DNA of 64,000 nt from Mactromeris polynyma (taxonomy: Eukaryota > Mollusca > Bivalvia > Venerida > Mactridae), in assembly GCA_032209605.1 (NCBI GenBank), contig JASFXZ010000001.1, positions 44,334,619-44,398,618 of the forward strand, written 5' to 3'. Under the pieces are notes generated by a model. That model had not been told where the DNA came from, ran no database searches, and saw nothing but the letters and a program-made list of their open reading frames with translations. Shown here in pieces: positions 49,301-60,817 of the stretch. A program made the position numbers and the translations under genes. Numbering within the stretch: position 1 is the stretch's first letter; each line of letters opens with the position of its first letter.

Positions 49301-51372
49301 GAGCATGCAAACAGATCAAGAAATATACTTTTTACAAATTATTGTCTCACAACAATCACATAATGTCAACATTCATCAGCAGTCACACATTACTAACAAT
49401 GTACTGTGGTGTTTAATGTAACAACTGGATTCTTTAAGTTCTACTGACAATATACAATGCATAAAACAAAAATAATAAAAGTAATGAAATAATAATGCAT
49501 ACACATGTTTGTAAGTAATTTTGCCTCATATTGATTTTGCTGATTAGGATAATTTCAGTGATATTTGTTTTACAGTGCTTTATATAAATACTAACCCAAT
49601 ATCTGATTCTGATGACAGTGCTTCAATACCAGACATTTGCACCTCCCTACAATATATAAATACTCAGATTTTAGTGTCTATTATACAACAAATATGTACA
49701 TTATTTCATATGAAATTTATGGATCAATATACCATAATTGATTTTAACAGAAATTTGATCTCCTGTGCAACACTACTTTCGTTGCTACTGATTCTTTAGA
49801 AGTAAACTTATTCAATATTTCAAAATGAAAATATCATTAGTGAGCTTTACAAGATATGTACTAAAAGATAACTAGATAAACTGTTATTATATATTTGTTT
49901 TCCAAGTTTTTGAAGTGAAATGACTATGGGTGAAACCACCAGGGTATGAAAAGAAAATTTATATGATACAATAACTACCACAAAAGCTAACAGGAAGGTC
50001 TATTTTGCCCTCAAAATGGTTCACTACAAAACAATGAACATACAGATGTATTTCAATGATATTGGCATGGATATTGCTAAATGTTATATACTTATAATAT
50101 GGGAAGAAAGATGCCAGAGTGCATACAAACTGAAGGCCAAGTACACGGATCTTCAAGCATTGTGTAAAGAGTGTGGGTGGCTGACTTGGCTGTTTCCAGT
50201 AGAGGTGGACTGCAGAGGGTTCACAGTCCAATCTGTATGGGCCACATTGAGCTCCCTATATGCATAGTTGGGAAGCAATGTAGAGCTTCAGTGAAAGAGC
50301 TCGGGCAGACTGCAGAGACAGCATCCAGCTGGTTATGGATGTAAAGAGATCAGAAGAGCTGAAAGCTATTCACTGAGGGGTAGTGATCACACTACTGATC
50401 CGCTGTCCTGAGCTAAAAGGATCACAACACTCTGTGATGGACGGCGCTCAGCAGATCAACTCATGTGCATGTGCAGCTTATAATAAGTTATAGCTGTTTC
50501 ACAAGCTATAAGTATTCTAAATATGATAGCACAATAAGTTAACATTAGCAATACAGTACAGTAAAAAACCCTCACCTTTTCGACCCGCTAACACTTGACG
50601 ATTCCGATGATGGGGCTTTGAATGTTTTTTTCCTCTTTCGTTGATGCGATTCTTTATAACTGCAACATGATAATAACATTGCGCATTTTATTCTTGGTAT
50701 AGCTCAGCTTTCATCACTGTGAAATCAGTGTTTGCATTATTATATCATTATAGGTCAACCAATTGCACATCTATCAGGGAATATGTTCATTTATCACATA
50801 ACTTGCACTCCAGGAGTGGCATAAAAAAGTGACATAAATAGCATATGTAACTATTTACATAAATAGCCAGTGTGACGTTACTTATGACGTCATAAATGGC
50901 CATATTCAATCGACTCGTTTCATAAAAACAATAACAAATCGGCACTCATGTAAGATCCTCTATTTATGCTTTTGAATGACAGCGCATCTTCCATCTTTGT
51001 TTTGCGTGAATTTTCGTCGTTCAGGCATGAATATACTGTTCATAACTATCTTTTTTTTTTAAATTATGTATCGATGGAAAAATATCGAGGATACATCGAT
51101 ACCGTTTCATTTGCTGACAGCTCTAAACTGAGAAAAATGAATAAACGACGTACTGCTAAAATTGAAAAGAATAATATTGAGACTATCCCTCACCATGAAA
51201 TCAGCATCTCGGCGACTTCTTCGTCATTTTCCAAGCCGGTTTCGGCCTTTATATTGACCCATGCGTCAATAAAAGGCCCAATCCTCACGCTTTCGGCACG
51301 TCGCCGTTTAGCCTGTGTAGCTTTCTGCTTCTTTTTACTCGAATCGGTTACCGTTTTCGGCGGACCAGGCAT
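40375..51372 (-). CDS. Transposase with RNase H fold, Kolobok-like, intact
   Basis: Fifteen GT-AG exons (51372-51194, 50659-50576, 49646-49596, 48969-48901, 48577-48497, 47868-47779, 46366-46060, 45509-45227, 44655-44419, 43650-43574, 43201-43094, 42233-42034, 41751-41683, 41239-41144, 40654-40375) join without a phase error or internal stop into 736 residues. The N-terminus has basic runs (KKKQK, AKRRR) and RIGPFIDAWVNIKAE. RKRKK in exon 2 is a likely nuclear signal. Exons 6-7 are acidic (DPEYIPSDWD), and CSICSKC may bind zinc. The catalytic core is GDGRMDSPGH (Asp 383 or 387), VVTDAHTQI (Asp 451), HSWDMWHGAKN and TSELESFNNHL (Glu 593 or 595). Assignment of catalytic residues is by analogy. 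An in-frame ATG 57 bp upstream (51429) exists, but 51372 has the better context. Confidence 0.85.
44930..45205 (+). mobile_element. tRNA-Ser-like SINE, nearly complete
   Basis: The head gccgcggccgtggtccagtg gttagcgcgctggacttgaa acccagc resembles tRNA-Ser (TGA anticodon) without its long variable arm. Acceptor-like ends GCCGCG/CGCGGC pair. The body ends with gaaacggcattaaacccgat gaaacaaac, a tail typical of widespread invertebrate SINEs. It sits in an intron of the transposase gene, so it was inserted after the transposon. Confidence 0.8.
46660..46990. repeat. Dispersed repeat resembling common bivalve intronic repeats
   Basis: Two parallel halves (aactttgcacttactgggcc and aactttgtacttactaggtg, each followed by gaaacc-catg and acatgctg) end with agacggacagacaagggcaa atttatatgcccccc. 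I recognise the last phrase as a common mollusc repeat end. It lies in a transposase intron. Confidence 0.45.
47945..47970. repeat. (TA)n microsatellite
   Basis: A short TATATATA run in a transposase intron. Confidence 0.8.
50096..50430 (+). mobile_element. LINE C-terminal relic nested in transposase intron 2
   Basis: The plus strand reads KLKAKYTDLQALCKECGWLT, then WLFPVEVDCRGFTVQS, and after a frame change QTAETASSWLWM. KY-DL-x-EC-x-x-GW, PVEVGCRGF and A-x-ASxWLW are the C-terminal motifs seen in non-LTR retrotransposon proteins of fish and invertebrates. It is disabled. Confidence 0.7.
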
Positions 51373-51442
51373 TTTTTTGTTTTGAAAGTCGCGATCTTCA
51401 CATTGTGATCTCACGAGACGTTCCCACAATGCATTTCGAAAT

Positions 51443-51465
51443 TTTGGCGCGAAATATAAATAGCT
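51443..51465 (-). promoter_or_regulatory. Transposase promoter candidate: TATA-like and E2F-like sites
   Basis: Read on the minus strand, CTATTTATATTTCGCGCCAA lies 70-95 bp upstream of the ATG at 51372. TTTCGCGC is the E2F consensus and TATTTATA is TATA-like. The function is inferred from the motif and its position between terminus and start codon. Confidence 0.4.
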
Positions 51466-51627
51466 CTAACTAGGCGCGTAGGCCAAGATAGGAAATACCT
51501 GTTTTGAGCTTAAATTTGTATGGTTATAGAGGGTTCTTAAAAAAATAAATAATGCAGAATGAAAGAACAGGTCTGTACAAAGGTATTAACATGCAAAATT
51601 CCGAAATTTACGAGGATCGATTTTTTT

Positions 51628-51649
51628 GATAAAGTGACACTCACTACCT
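51628..51649 (-). repeat. Right terminal inverted repeat
   Basis: The minus strand begins AGGTAGTGAGTGTCACTTTATC. The first 13 bases are identical to the left terminus. Confidence 0.85.
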
Positions 51650-51653
51650 TTAA
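51650..51653. other. TTAA target-site duplication, right
   Basis: TTAA directly follows the right terminus and matches the left flank at 34233-34236. Confidence 0.85.
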
Positions 51654-52345
51654 GGAAAACACGATAATGAAATAAATTTGAGTTATAGCTGACAAATTAT
51701 TCTTATCTTCAGACTTTTATATTTATATCTTGCAAATGTTGTAGACATCCTTTTAACCATTAGTAGTTCCTTCATGTATGTAGTAAGGTAGTGTCAAGCC
51801 ATATGAACCTTATTTGATATTCATTTATATGTTTAAATAAATGCATCTTTTTGCCTTTAAATATTCTTCAACTGTCTTTCTCTCGCCCATAGTAAAACTT
51901 TATTCTTATCAAATCAATAATAACAAAGTAACTCTTAATTCATAATAACTATTAAAAAAATAATTAAAATGAGACCCCAGAACTTCCGTAATACTGCAGT
52001 ACAGTTTACTAAAATACGTATAAAGCAATCTTACCTCATTATAAAAATTTCAATTGTTCACACCGTCAGTAGAAACGAACTATGTATGCGTGTATAGATG
52101 CAACAGTTTACCCGTCTTATACATACCGTTTGAAAGCAACAGCTGTAATGTGGGCATAGACTAATTTGATAAGTCGTTTTACATTTCTATGATTCAATAT
52201 ACACACTGTAAAAAACAAGGCTGCCACCAGATTTGGTGTAACTTTTCCTGCCTAGTTGTATGGAAACTTAATACCAAAAAGGAAGTAAATTGTTCATGTT
52301 GGTTAGTGTAACTTTACCCTGTAAAGCCAAGGGAAATGTAACACG
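51654..52345. other. AT-rich intergenic sequence
   Basis: No gene is visible between the transposon and the 43-bp repeat. Confidence 0.45.
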
Positions 52346-52725
52346 CCGGTGTATTCATTCCTCTAAAAGAAATGTTTCCACAGTCATATTGATGTGACCT
52401 TTCTCTCGAAAGAAATGTTTCCAGGAACATATTGGTGTATTTTTTCACCTGAAAGAAATGTTTCCATGAACATATTGGTGTAACATTTCACTTGAAAGAA
52501 ATGTTTCCAGGAACATATTGGTGTAACTTTTCACTTGAAAGAAATGTTTCCAGGAACATATTGGTATAACTTTTCACTTGAAAGAAATGTTTCCAGGAAC
52601 ATATTGGTGTAACTATTCACTAGAAAGAAATGTTTCCAGGAACATATTGGTGTAACTTTTCTCCTGAAAGCAATGTTTCCAAAGTAATATTGGTGTAACA
52701 TGGAAATGTTTCCAAGACATTTGTA
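52346..52725. repeat. 43-bp tandem repeat, about eight copies
   Basis: The landmark aaatgtttcc recurs at about 52370, 52413, 52456, 52499, 52542, 52585, 52628 and 52671. The unit is gaaagaaatgtttccaggaa catattggtgtaacttttca ctt. Edge copies are more diverged. Confidence 0.92.
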
Positions 52726-55600
52726 CAGATGGTTGATGGAACCATAAAAGCCTAATTTTTGCCCGAGTTAGAAAACTAAATTCACCACCAACATCATAAA
52801 TGGCATACTGAATGATCATCAAAGATCAGCTATAACTGTTCTGTACATGCATGTTTATTGTACAAATAACTTAGGCAACTGCTATGTGCCATTCATTGGC
52901 AAAATATCATACCTATTAATGACTAGGTATAGTTTCACAACATAAAAACTATAACAAATAAAAAGTGACAAGACACTTTAATAATGATATTTTTACTTAA
53001 ATCTTGAACATCCGAGAGCAAATGAACAGAATTCTTGTTAATTTCCTTAACCATAGACATAAAATACAAAAGGATGTACGAAATGCAGAATTAGACTAGA
53101 ACAATACTTTCCATTTTAGGCCAAACTTAAATAGTTCTTGTTTCCCCTTCCGGCTCTGCAACCCAGGTAGATTTGGTAAGGATAGAAAGTAGGTAAAATA
53201 TTTATTCATATTTTTATTTATTTTCCGAACATGAAGTAGAATCATCTTTAATCGTCTTTAATGTTTAAAGTGTCTGTCTTTTCTGAGACTTGTACTAAAT
53301 AAAAAAAATCACTTTGGTTTTAAAAACATTTCTTTCGGATAAGGCTGATTTTGTTGGGTAGGTGGAAGGGGAAACAAACACTATTTTATTTTAGGCCTTA
53401 TCAGCTTCACTCGCATCAGTTTATCAACAACTAGAAATGTTTCAATGAAGCCTGCCAAATTTGATCAAATAGCTTGATCATGCAAGAAGTTTCATTATAC
53501 ACGAGACATACAATCAATAAAAAACCCAAAGAACTTATGGTTTCTAATCTGAAACAGTGTTATGCAACAGAAAATGTCCTTTTTTAAGTATCACAGAAAT
53601 CACATAAGAAACAATTAACTATTTGTTTTCCATCTCATTATTAAAAACCATGAAAGTGCAATGGTTAGACTAAATTTCCCTTCTGACATATTATCCTGAA
53701 CAAAAATGTTTGTATGCCATAAAGAATAACCTCAAGATGAATTTCAACGATTACCTATACATATCAGTTGTATAACACTTTTACAAATTTTGCACTACAA
53801 GCACTTATCTCTGAAATAATATAAGCATCAATATCAAAACAAGCATTCGTCAAGTTAATCATCTCATGAAAATCCTGGCTATCAAAAAAGCAGATAATTC
53901 TGCGAATACCTGTGACTTTAATATCATAAGCCATACTTTGGCAATGCTGAATACATGTGTGGAACTTTGAGGTAAAGGAAAATACTATAAAAACAAAGGG
54001 ATAACCATCCCTTATCATTCTAAACCTTACGAAAAAACAAACCCTGAGAAGTTACAGCAAACTTTCTGTGAAGTGACTGCAAACTTCCACAATATACAGG
54101 CATTTACTAAACAATGTAAAACATTAACAATTTATTCAAATTAACAGAAACATTTATTATGATCAATTTAACTGTCAAGAGTAACCTAGATTTTGAACTC
54201 ACACAGCAAAATATTTAACAACTGGAATACAACTAGCAGGTGATGAGAGGCAACAAGATATGAATTAGTTGTCATTATCAAGTTCAAAATGAATTGATCA
54301 CAAATTAATTTCATACAAGTCAATGAAGTAGAAACATGATTTATAATAATCAAACAACAAGATGGCACTATATGCTCACCTGAGTGTAATGACTATTATA
54401 TGCATAACAGGTGAGTTATAAAACTCATAAGTTACTATGGAAGCACATGTACATGTTTGCTAAGAAGAATCATGTTTGTAAGGTGGATTCTAAGGGGACC
54501 ACCAAATAAACTTTTCTGTGAAGTTTAGTCAAAATCCATCACGCGGTTTAGGAGAAGTTGTTTGAAACATATTGTTCATAACACATGACGAACACAGGGC
54601 GATCACAATAGCGCGACTTTAGCTCTAGTGAGCTAAAACACAATGTGCACAAAAAGAACACATAATATCCATTGAAAAATATATTTGCACCTTTAGTAAT
54701 ATGTGAATAATTATTTCTTTAAATATTTAAAAGACGTTATATTAAATACAGTCAATCTTGTATTAAGAGACCACCAAAGGGTCAGACAAAAAGTGGTCTC
54801 TTAATGAAACAGTCTTTTAATACAAAGCTTGGATCCAGATAAGATATCAGGTTTCAATATTTTCTAGTCTGCTACTATACATACTTGTGTACTTAAAATG
54901 GTCTTCAACATGTTAAAAATACAATGTACAAAACAAACAGTTTTATTCTTTTATTTGTTAAAAAAAAATATTCATCAGATCTTATGAAATATATCTTCTA
55001 TAAAACATACATACACACACTTAATCTTTATAAATTAATCTGCGGTCAATTATGAATTAGCGGTCGTTTAAAGAAAGGAAAAAATGACTGAAAAAACTTT
55101 GAGTGACGGCCGGTTGCGTTAAGCAAAAGTCGCTTAGCAAAACGTAAAGATATAGCGAAAATTGACGGGAATTTTTCAAAGTGGACGTTTAATGCATATG
55201 ACCGCATAAGACACGAGGTCGCATAAGCAAGATTGACTGTACTTGATAATTTTAATTTCAACACTAGTCTTGTTATTAAAGGATAATTCATCTCTCTTTG
55301 CAATGTATTAACAAAATACTACTTTTTTAGCTAAGTCCATCTTGGTTTATCTTAATAACTTAATTTGACAATACTGCATAAACGCCTGTACTCATTAAAA
55401 GAATAAAACATCACTTTCACAAAACTTATATTTTATAATAAATTCAAAACACTAAGATTAAACCAACAACACATATCTTCTTCAATCTGTCTATAAATCA
55501 ATGATCCTGGTTTTGGTGTAAATCACTATTTGTCCAAAGGAAATGTTATACATGAGTGTAACTTTACACCACTTAGTGTTATTGTTCCCTGAAACCGGTA
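52726..55600. other. Intergenic sequence with a dispersed repeat
   Basis: Short minus-strand frames at 53764, 54186 and 55046 show no domain. Around 54360-54640 a dispersed repeat ends with gggcgatcacaatagcgcga and tagtgagctaaaac, a style common in bivalve genomes. Confidence 0.45.
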
Positions 55601-55614
55601 TAACTTAAAGCAAC

Positions 55615-56300
55615 CGGTTTTTGACCAACTCGGGCATTAAAGTCACCTGATACAAATAGTTCACCTTCAACATTGTATGTTATTATGTTCTCTTCTAAAA
55701 CTTGAAAGAAGTCATAATCAAACAACGGTGCTTCTTGCTTTCTATAAACAGAAGAGTCCTCCGGTGGTGTGTAACAAGTACAAATGTAGAGATCTTCGGA
55801 AATTCCTACATATTCTATCTTAAATTTTAAACCATATAATTCCTTTATCATTAAGTTCTACAAGATCTGTATAATGAGCATGCTCATTTTTAATGTATAG
55901 TGTTACACCGCCACTATGACGTTTAGCACGCTTATTGTATTTAGGTCGAGGACAGGAAAAAATGGTATAACCATTTAAAATAGAGAGAATACGTAACTAC
56001 AGGGAACGCCATATACACAAGACAGTGCCTCCCCACGCAGACCTCCGGAAAAACAACAATCCACAAAACATAAGGCACTAAAGGAGGTAAAACGGTACAC
56101 ATATTACGGAACAGAGGCACACGGAATTGCCCGGCAGACCACAAGGAATAACTAGGAGAATCAAAGTCAATATTGGGTACGGAGGAATGCCATGTTTCAG
56201 TTAACATTATCACATCATAGTTATTGATGTAGTTCAAAAAGTCACTGTCATTTAATTTCCGACAGAGACCCTGCACATTTAAGAGTGTAAATTGTAGCTG
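55615..56300 (-). mobile_element. LINE endonuclease relic, interrupted by an insertion
   Basis: From about 56300 leftward the minus strand reads LNVQGLCRKLND, YDVIMLTETWHSS, then (after the insertion) KRAKRHSGGVTLYIKNEHAH, CTCYTPPEDSS and FVSGDFNARVG. These are apurinic-endonuclease domain motifs of a non-LTR retrotransposon ORF2. A 1-base frame change near 55815 and loss of the reverse transcriptase after 55615 leave it dead. Confidence 0.85.
55990..56166 (-). mobile_element. Short interspersed repeat, copy 2, inserted in LINE endonuclease
   Basis: This ~177-bp segment interrupts the endonuclease frame between NIDFDSP and NGYTIFSCPRP. It matches 40050-40230 (cacaagacagtgc, aacaacaatcca, ggaattgcc, ggataactagga-aatcaaag). 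Confidence 0.7.
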
Positions 56301-56319
56301 CTTCGGTTGATTATCCTAT

Positions 56320-56877
56320 TCATTGATTACCTGTGGATTTGTGTAGTTGCGTTTCGGAAGGGGCGGCGCTGGCCACGGGGGGATTGTCAGCTGTGTAAGT
56401 ACACTGGTTCATGTATAGTTTATCATATGACAGCACTGCAGGTCGGTTATTAATTTTGGTTTCAACGAAGTAAGGCATAAGTGTGCGTCGCCTTTCTCTT
56501 ATAATTTCTGGAAATTGATTACCAATACTATGTTTCGAGACAATCAGTTTAGCTCTTGCAACTGACCTAATCTCGGCTTTGTCTCCATAGTAATTGAATT
56601 TCACTACGATGGGCCTCGTTGTTGATCTATCATATTTTCCAACACGATGAGCCCTATGAATCTGAAACTTAGACTGGACATCAGCTATTTCAAGAGTATT
56701 TTCACAGAATTCTAACACTTTGGCGGCACAATTTTCACCTTTACGCTCCCCTAGTTCGATGTATCTACTGTTTTCGAGCCAAAACTGTACGAAGTTTCGA
56801 AGTTTTACTGTAGATGTATAGATAGATATATATGTTGTTACGTGGCAGTTTATTGACAGCCAAATGGTATGAAACAA
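56320..56877 (-). mobile_element. LINE ORF1 protein relic (L1-type RRM/CTD)
   Basis: The frame contains IHRAHRVGKYDRSTTRPIVV, KFNYYGDKAEIRSVARAKLI, RRRTLMPYFVETK and AVLSYDKLY. RAHRVGK, RPI-x-KF and the final YDKLY are the signature of L1-family ORF1 proteins. The upstream coiled coil is missing or diverged. It lies just upstream of the endonuclease relic in the same orientation, so both belong to one element. Confidence 0.8.
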
Positions 56878-57756
56878 TTATAAAGAATACAAAATCGGAA
56901 CAACATGTTTTTGTAAATGTATACTGGGACCAATATTCCTAGTATTGGTCCCTGTTTTGTTTTGATTTGTCTCTATCGCAATGAAGCAGTTTAACAAAAA
57001 GAGAGACATGAATACTGTTAGCAGCTGTTCAGATTAAGTGAGATTATACACAATATGAACCTACATCAATCATAGACACGAAATATTGCACCAGTTGCTG
57101 TAACAGTTGGGTTCTTATCTACGTTGTAATATGTAAATCGTGTTGGCATATTTGTGAAATACAATATTTCGTCAGGTAGATATCATCGTTGATAATATAA
57201 CATCGTAGATAATATAACATTTCTAAATTATTGTATACTTTGAAACCAAAGTAAATTATCCATTATTAGTTTTACTCACATTACAGTTACAACGTCACGT
57301 GTGGTGAAGTTTTTTGTTGATATAATTGTATGCCGAACCACTAGGAACATTTCACAAAATACTGTATAAGATGTATAAGAAGACAGACAAATGGAGTTTT
57401 CAATATCTGGTTCATAAATAATGATATTTTACGAGTAATTTTAATTCACATTTCTATCTCCTTAATGTCCACATCACATGAACATCTAGTTAGTATTGAA
57501 ATGTTAATGCTAAAATACGTTATGTTCAAAAGATGCAGACGCTAATGTATAGTATATAGATATCAAGTTAGTCCGTTCATACTATCACATAGCATAAATT
57601 TGGGACAATACGTGATTTAATATCGCTCGCAAAACATTGTTGCAAGAAAGATTAAGTTGTTACAGGGAATACAAGAAATGCATTGATGCAAAGCATCCAA
57701 GAGCGCCGCAAAACTGGTGGACAATGTTTTGGAATAGCGTAATGGCGGAAAAATGT
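56878..57756. other. AT-rich intergenic sequence
   Basis: No supported gene. Confidence 0.45.
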
Positions 57757-58150
57757 TTTGGAATAGTCCATGTTCATACTATCATTGGCGTGTATTTCCT
57801 TTTTAACACCGTAACTTGCATAACTATCCACGTTACAAGTACCAATGTGTTAATATTGATATAAGTAAATTGAAAATGAAGTTTTTTATAATTAATTATT
57901 TTTTTATTTTATCTTCGACACCTAACACACATGCTGTTTATGTAGAATCGTCCGTTTTGGAATAGTCCATTTTCACACTATCATTGGTGTTTATTTCCTT
58001 TTTAACACCGTAACTTGCATGAATATCCACGTTACAAGTACCACTGTGTTAATATTGATTTAAGTAAAGTGAAAATGAAGATTTTTATAATTATTTTTTA
58101 TTATTTTATCTTCGACACCTAACAAACATGCTGCTTATGTAGAATCGTTC
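57757..58150. repeat. ~198-bp tandem duplication
   Basis: The segment beginning ggaatagtccatgttcatac (57757) is repeated at 57957 with few differences. Both copies run through gtaacttgcat, ccacgttacaagtacca, and atcttcgacacctaaca to atgtagaatcgt. Confidence 0.88.
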
Positions 58151-58339
58151 TATTTTTCGGGGATCAGCAAGTATTTATCATAAACATATCGTTTTAACTT
58201 TGTAAAAGACATTTATTCGACAATACAAATGCACTAAAAATATTTATTTCTAAATCATTAAAAATACAAAAAGTAACGTGTAATATTTACTGCAGTTTAA
58301 CCCTTAATAAAAAAATAGATTCAGTTATAAATAGATGCT

Positions 58340-58910
58340 CCTACCATAGTCTCAAAAATTTCGTGATTCCATTAAAGGCCCCGCCCTCATGGGCGGCGCC
58401 AATAAATAAGACAACTAAGTATTGGGGAGGAGCAAAGAATGGTCTGGACAATGGAGATTCATGGATAATCAAGTTAGGGGGACAACAAGGAGGAAACGGT
58501 TGAATGGATGGATGGAATACATCAATTGACAAGCCAATAAAGTCAGTAATCTTAGACCGAAGGGGGGGGGGAGAGAAGTTGAATATTATACCAGGCAAAG
58601 GAACTGCAAAGAGGGAAAGCAGCTGTCCACAAAACATCAGGCAATGGAGGAGACGCAATGGTAAATACGTAAGGGAACAGGGTGCAAGGAGTAGCCTGGT
58701 TGACCATAAGGGACAACTAAGGAGAATTAAAGAGGACCAGTAGGGGGATCAAATGGATCGAATACATCACATAAAAAGTCAAGACAGCTGGCAACAATAG
58801 ACCGAAAGTGGCGGGACAATAACATGAACACTATATCAGTTGAAAGAATTGTCTATTAGGAATGAGAAATTTAACATAAATCTAAAACACAAATAGAATA
58901 ACGACACAGC
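58340..58910 (+). mobile_element. Short interspersed repeat, copy 3 (longest)
   Basis: The part from about 58500 shares atggatggaatacatca, gacaag-ca, ccgaa, aaacatcaggca, gtaagggaacag and acacaaatagaataa with the copy at 40050-40374. It contains internal near-repeats (atggatcgaatacatcacat at 58752). Confidence 0.6.
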
Positions 58911-60815
58911 GATTTACAGCCTTGGAATTGTCAGTAATAATATTGAGGGTAAAATACCAGAGACGACCCTAATCTTCATACACGTCACCAGCCTATCATT
59001 ATATTTATCATGTCACTGCTTGTGTTAAGTAAGGGAAATACCTTCAGTGTCAAATAAAAACCGAGTTACATCCCCTAAATTGTGACGTAATAAATCTTGT
59101 GACGCATTCAACATTACTGTGATTGGCATCTTACGTCGAGAGAAATAGCTCCCATGACTTTGATACATTTTCAATGGCAATATGTATTTATCTGTCTGGG
59201 AGCATCTACTGAGATTTAATCAATTACAAATCTAAGAATTCGCAACAATTTAGTAAGAGTCATAATTAAACATTACAATTAATTCAAACGCATTTTCCAC
59301 GTAAACACAGAAATGATATTTAGAATTATATCATGAATATCTTAGTTTTAGACATTTAAAACTGCACTAGAAAACAATGAATTCTATGGTGGCATACTTG
59401 CCACCAGTTAACTTCATAATTAACTAGAAAAGTGGCAGTCAGGTAAATATATTTTGGTGGAATATTTCTCCATAACATAACCGAATAAAATCTTTAAAAG
59501 AAAAGAACTTTTCATGAAAACATTTCTGCCAATTCCTGCATACAGTTACTAAGTAAAAAAAAAATTCGAAAAATAGTATCTATGCTACAATTCAGATGCT
59601 GGCCATTTGACCTAATTTCCCGAAGTCCGAAGTACACAGTGCCATGCGCGGGGAGTTAGTAGTTCAGCACATGCCACTTAACATCGCATAATAAAAACTT
59701 TGAAGAGTGTTAAAATATATCAGAAAAGCATATTGAGTCAATATTTAAGAATTTCTAATCCTTTATAGCTCATAGGTTTATACATGTGTACAATTCCGAT
59801 ACAGTGATATTCATGCGCTGTTGTTAGCATCTACTACGATTTCATTCATGAAAATAACTCGCCGTATATTGCGCACTTGACTCTTCGATGGAATTCATTT
59901 ATAAAAATAGCTGCTCGCATGAAAGAGAATATCTCTGAAAGGGGCTCCAAATAGGTCTTTAAAAGTTACGGTAGCTGTCGGTCGCCATCGGAGCCAGTTC
60001 GCGCATTTGTTATCAAAGTAGCGATAAAATTGCGATTGGCGAAAGCGATTTTTTCTGCTTTAAAATTTGAAGGATGATGATAAAATTCGACCGATTTATA
60101 AATTAATTACATTGACCGCCCTTTTAGCAGCCTCGTAAATTTCGATACAATTACAGTACATGTGTATACAAGTGGCACTATTGGTAGTCGGAGTCTATCG
60201 CCTGTCAATCACGTTAATAGATGAAATCCGGAATTCGCTAAGAAGGGGTTTTTACCAGCGGTACGAACAAAGTCATATTTTTGGTACTTGCAACTTAATT
60301 GAGTCTAAGAGTTTGCATAACCCGCACGCGGAATGTGGCGTCATCACAACTTACTTTCACTTTGAGTCAAAATTTGACTACAATAACATGTGGACGAATC
60401 CGAGGTAAAATGAGCGCTCACGGTTAAGCTTGACAGATATAGGTAATCATTATGATATTATGCGTAAAGTCCACCATAATGCATGCAATAATCCTACGTT
60501 TAACGTTGTAGATCAATTTAAACTTAAATAAGCTAGTCTATTGTCTCTCCTTTCCAAAATACTTTTGTTTTAAAAAAAAAAAGAATTTTGTGTTCATTTA
60601 CCGGAATGTAAAACATCATCAAAAGTTATTCTGCATGTACACATTTTTTATACAGTGTGTAGAGTTAATCCATAAATGTGTATAATGATGAAGTTGTCAA
60701 AACACATGGCAAGGCTATAGTCTAGCGGTAAATATTGTTTGTACAGCAGGGTTACGTTGTATTTGCGTTTATTTACCGTCGCCACCGGTTTCCCACATGG
60801 GCGACGCCTCCGGAA
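58911..60815. other. Intergenic sequence
   Basis: A plus-strand frame at 60160-60408 has no recognisable domain. Nothing else can be supported. Confidence 0.45.
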
Positions 60816-60817
60816 GA

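Larger units (their letters stand above)
34237..51649. mobile_element. Complete 17.4-kb TTAA-flanked DNA transposon, Kolobok-like
   Basis: The ends are inverted repeats. The first 13 bases AGGTAGTGAGTGT are identical at both ends, and similarity continues (GATTTTAAC against CACTTTATC). TTAA flanks both sides. Inside are two intact, convergent genes: a P2X7-ballast-domain protein whose ATG is 247 bp from the left end, and an RNase H-fold transposase whose ATG is 277 bp from the right end. TTAA duplications are known for piggyBac and Kolobok elements. The termini lack the CCC start of piggyBac, and the transposase motifs fit Kolobok better, but the family call needs a search. Several SINEs and a LINE fragment are nested in introns. 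Confidence 0.85.

Noticed and set aside
34237..51649. piggyBac element (shares TTAA targets)
   Set aside because: Termini begin AGG rather than CCC, and the transposase motifs (GDGRMDSPGH, HSWDMWHGAKN) are not piggyBac-like. Kolobok-like is the better fit.
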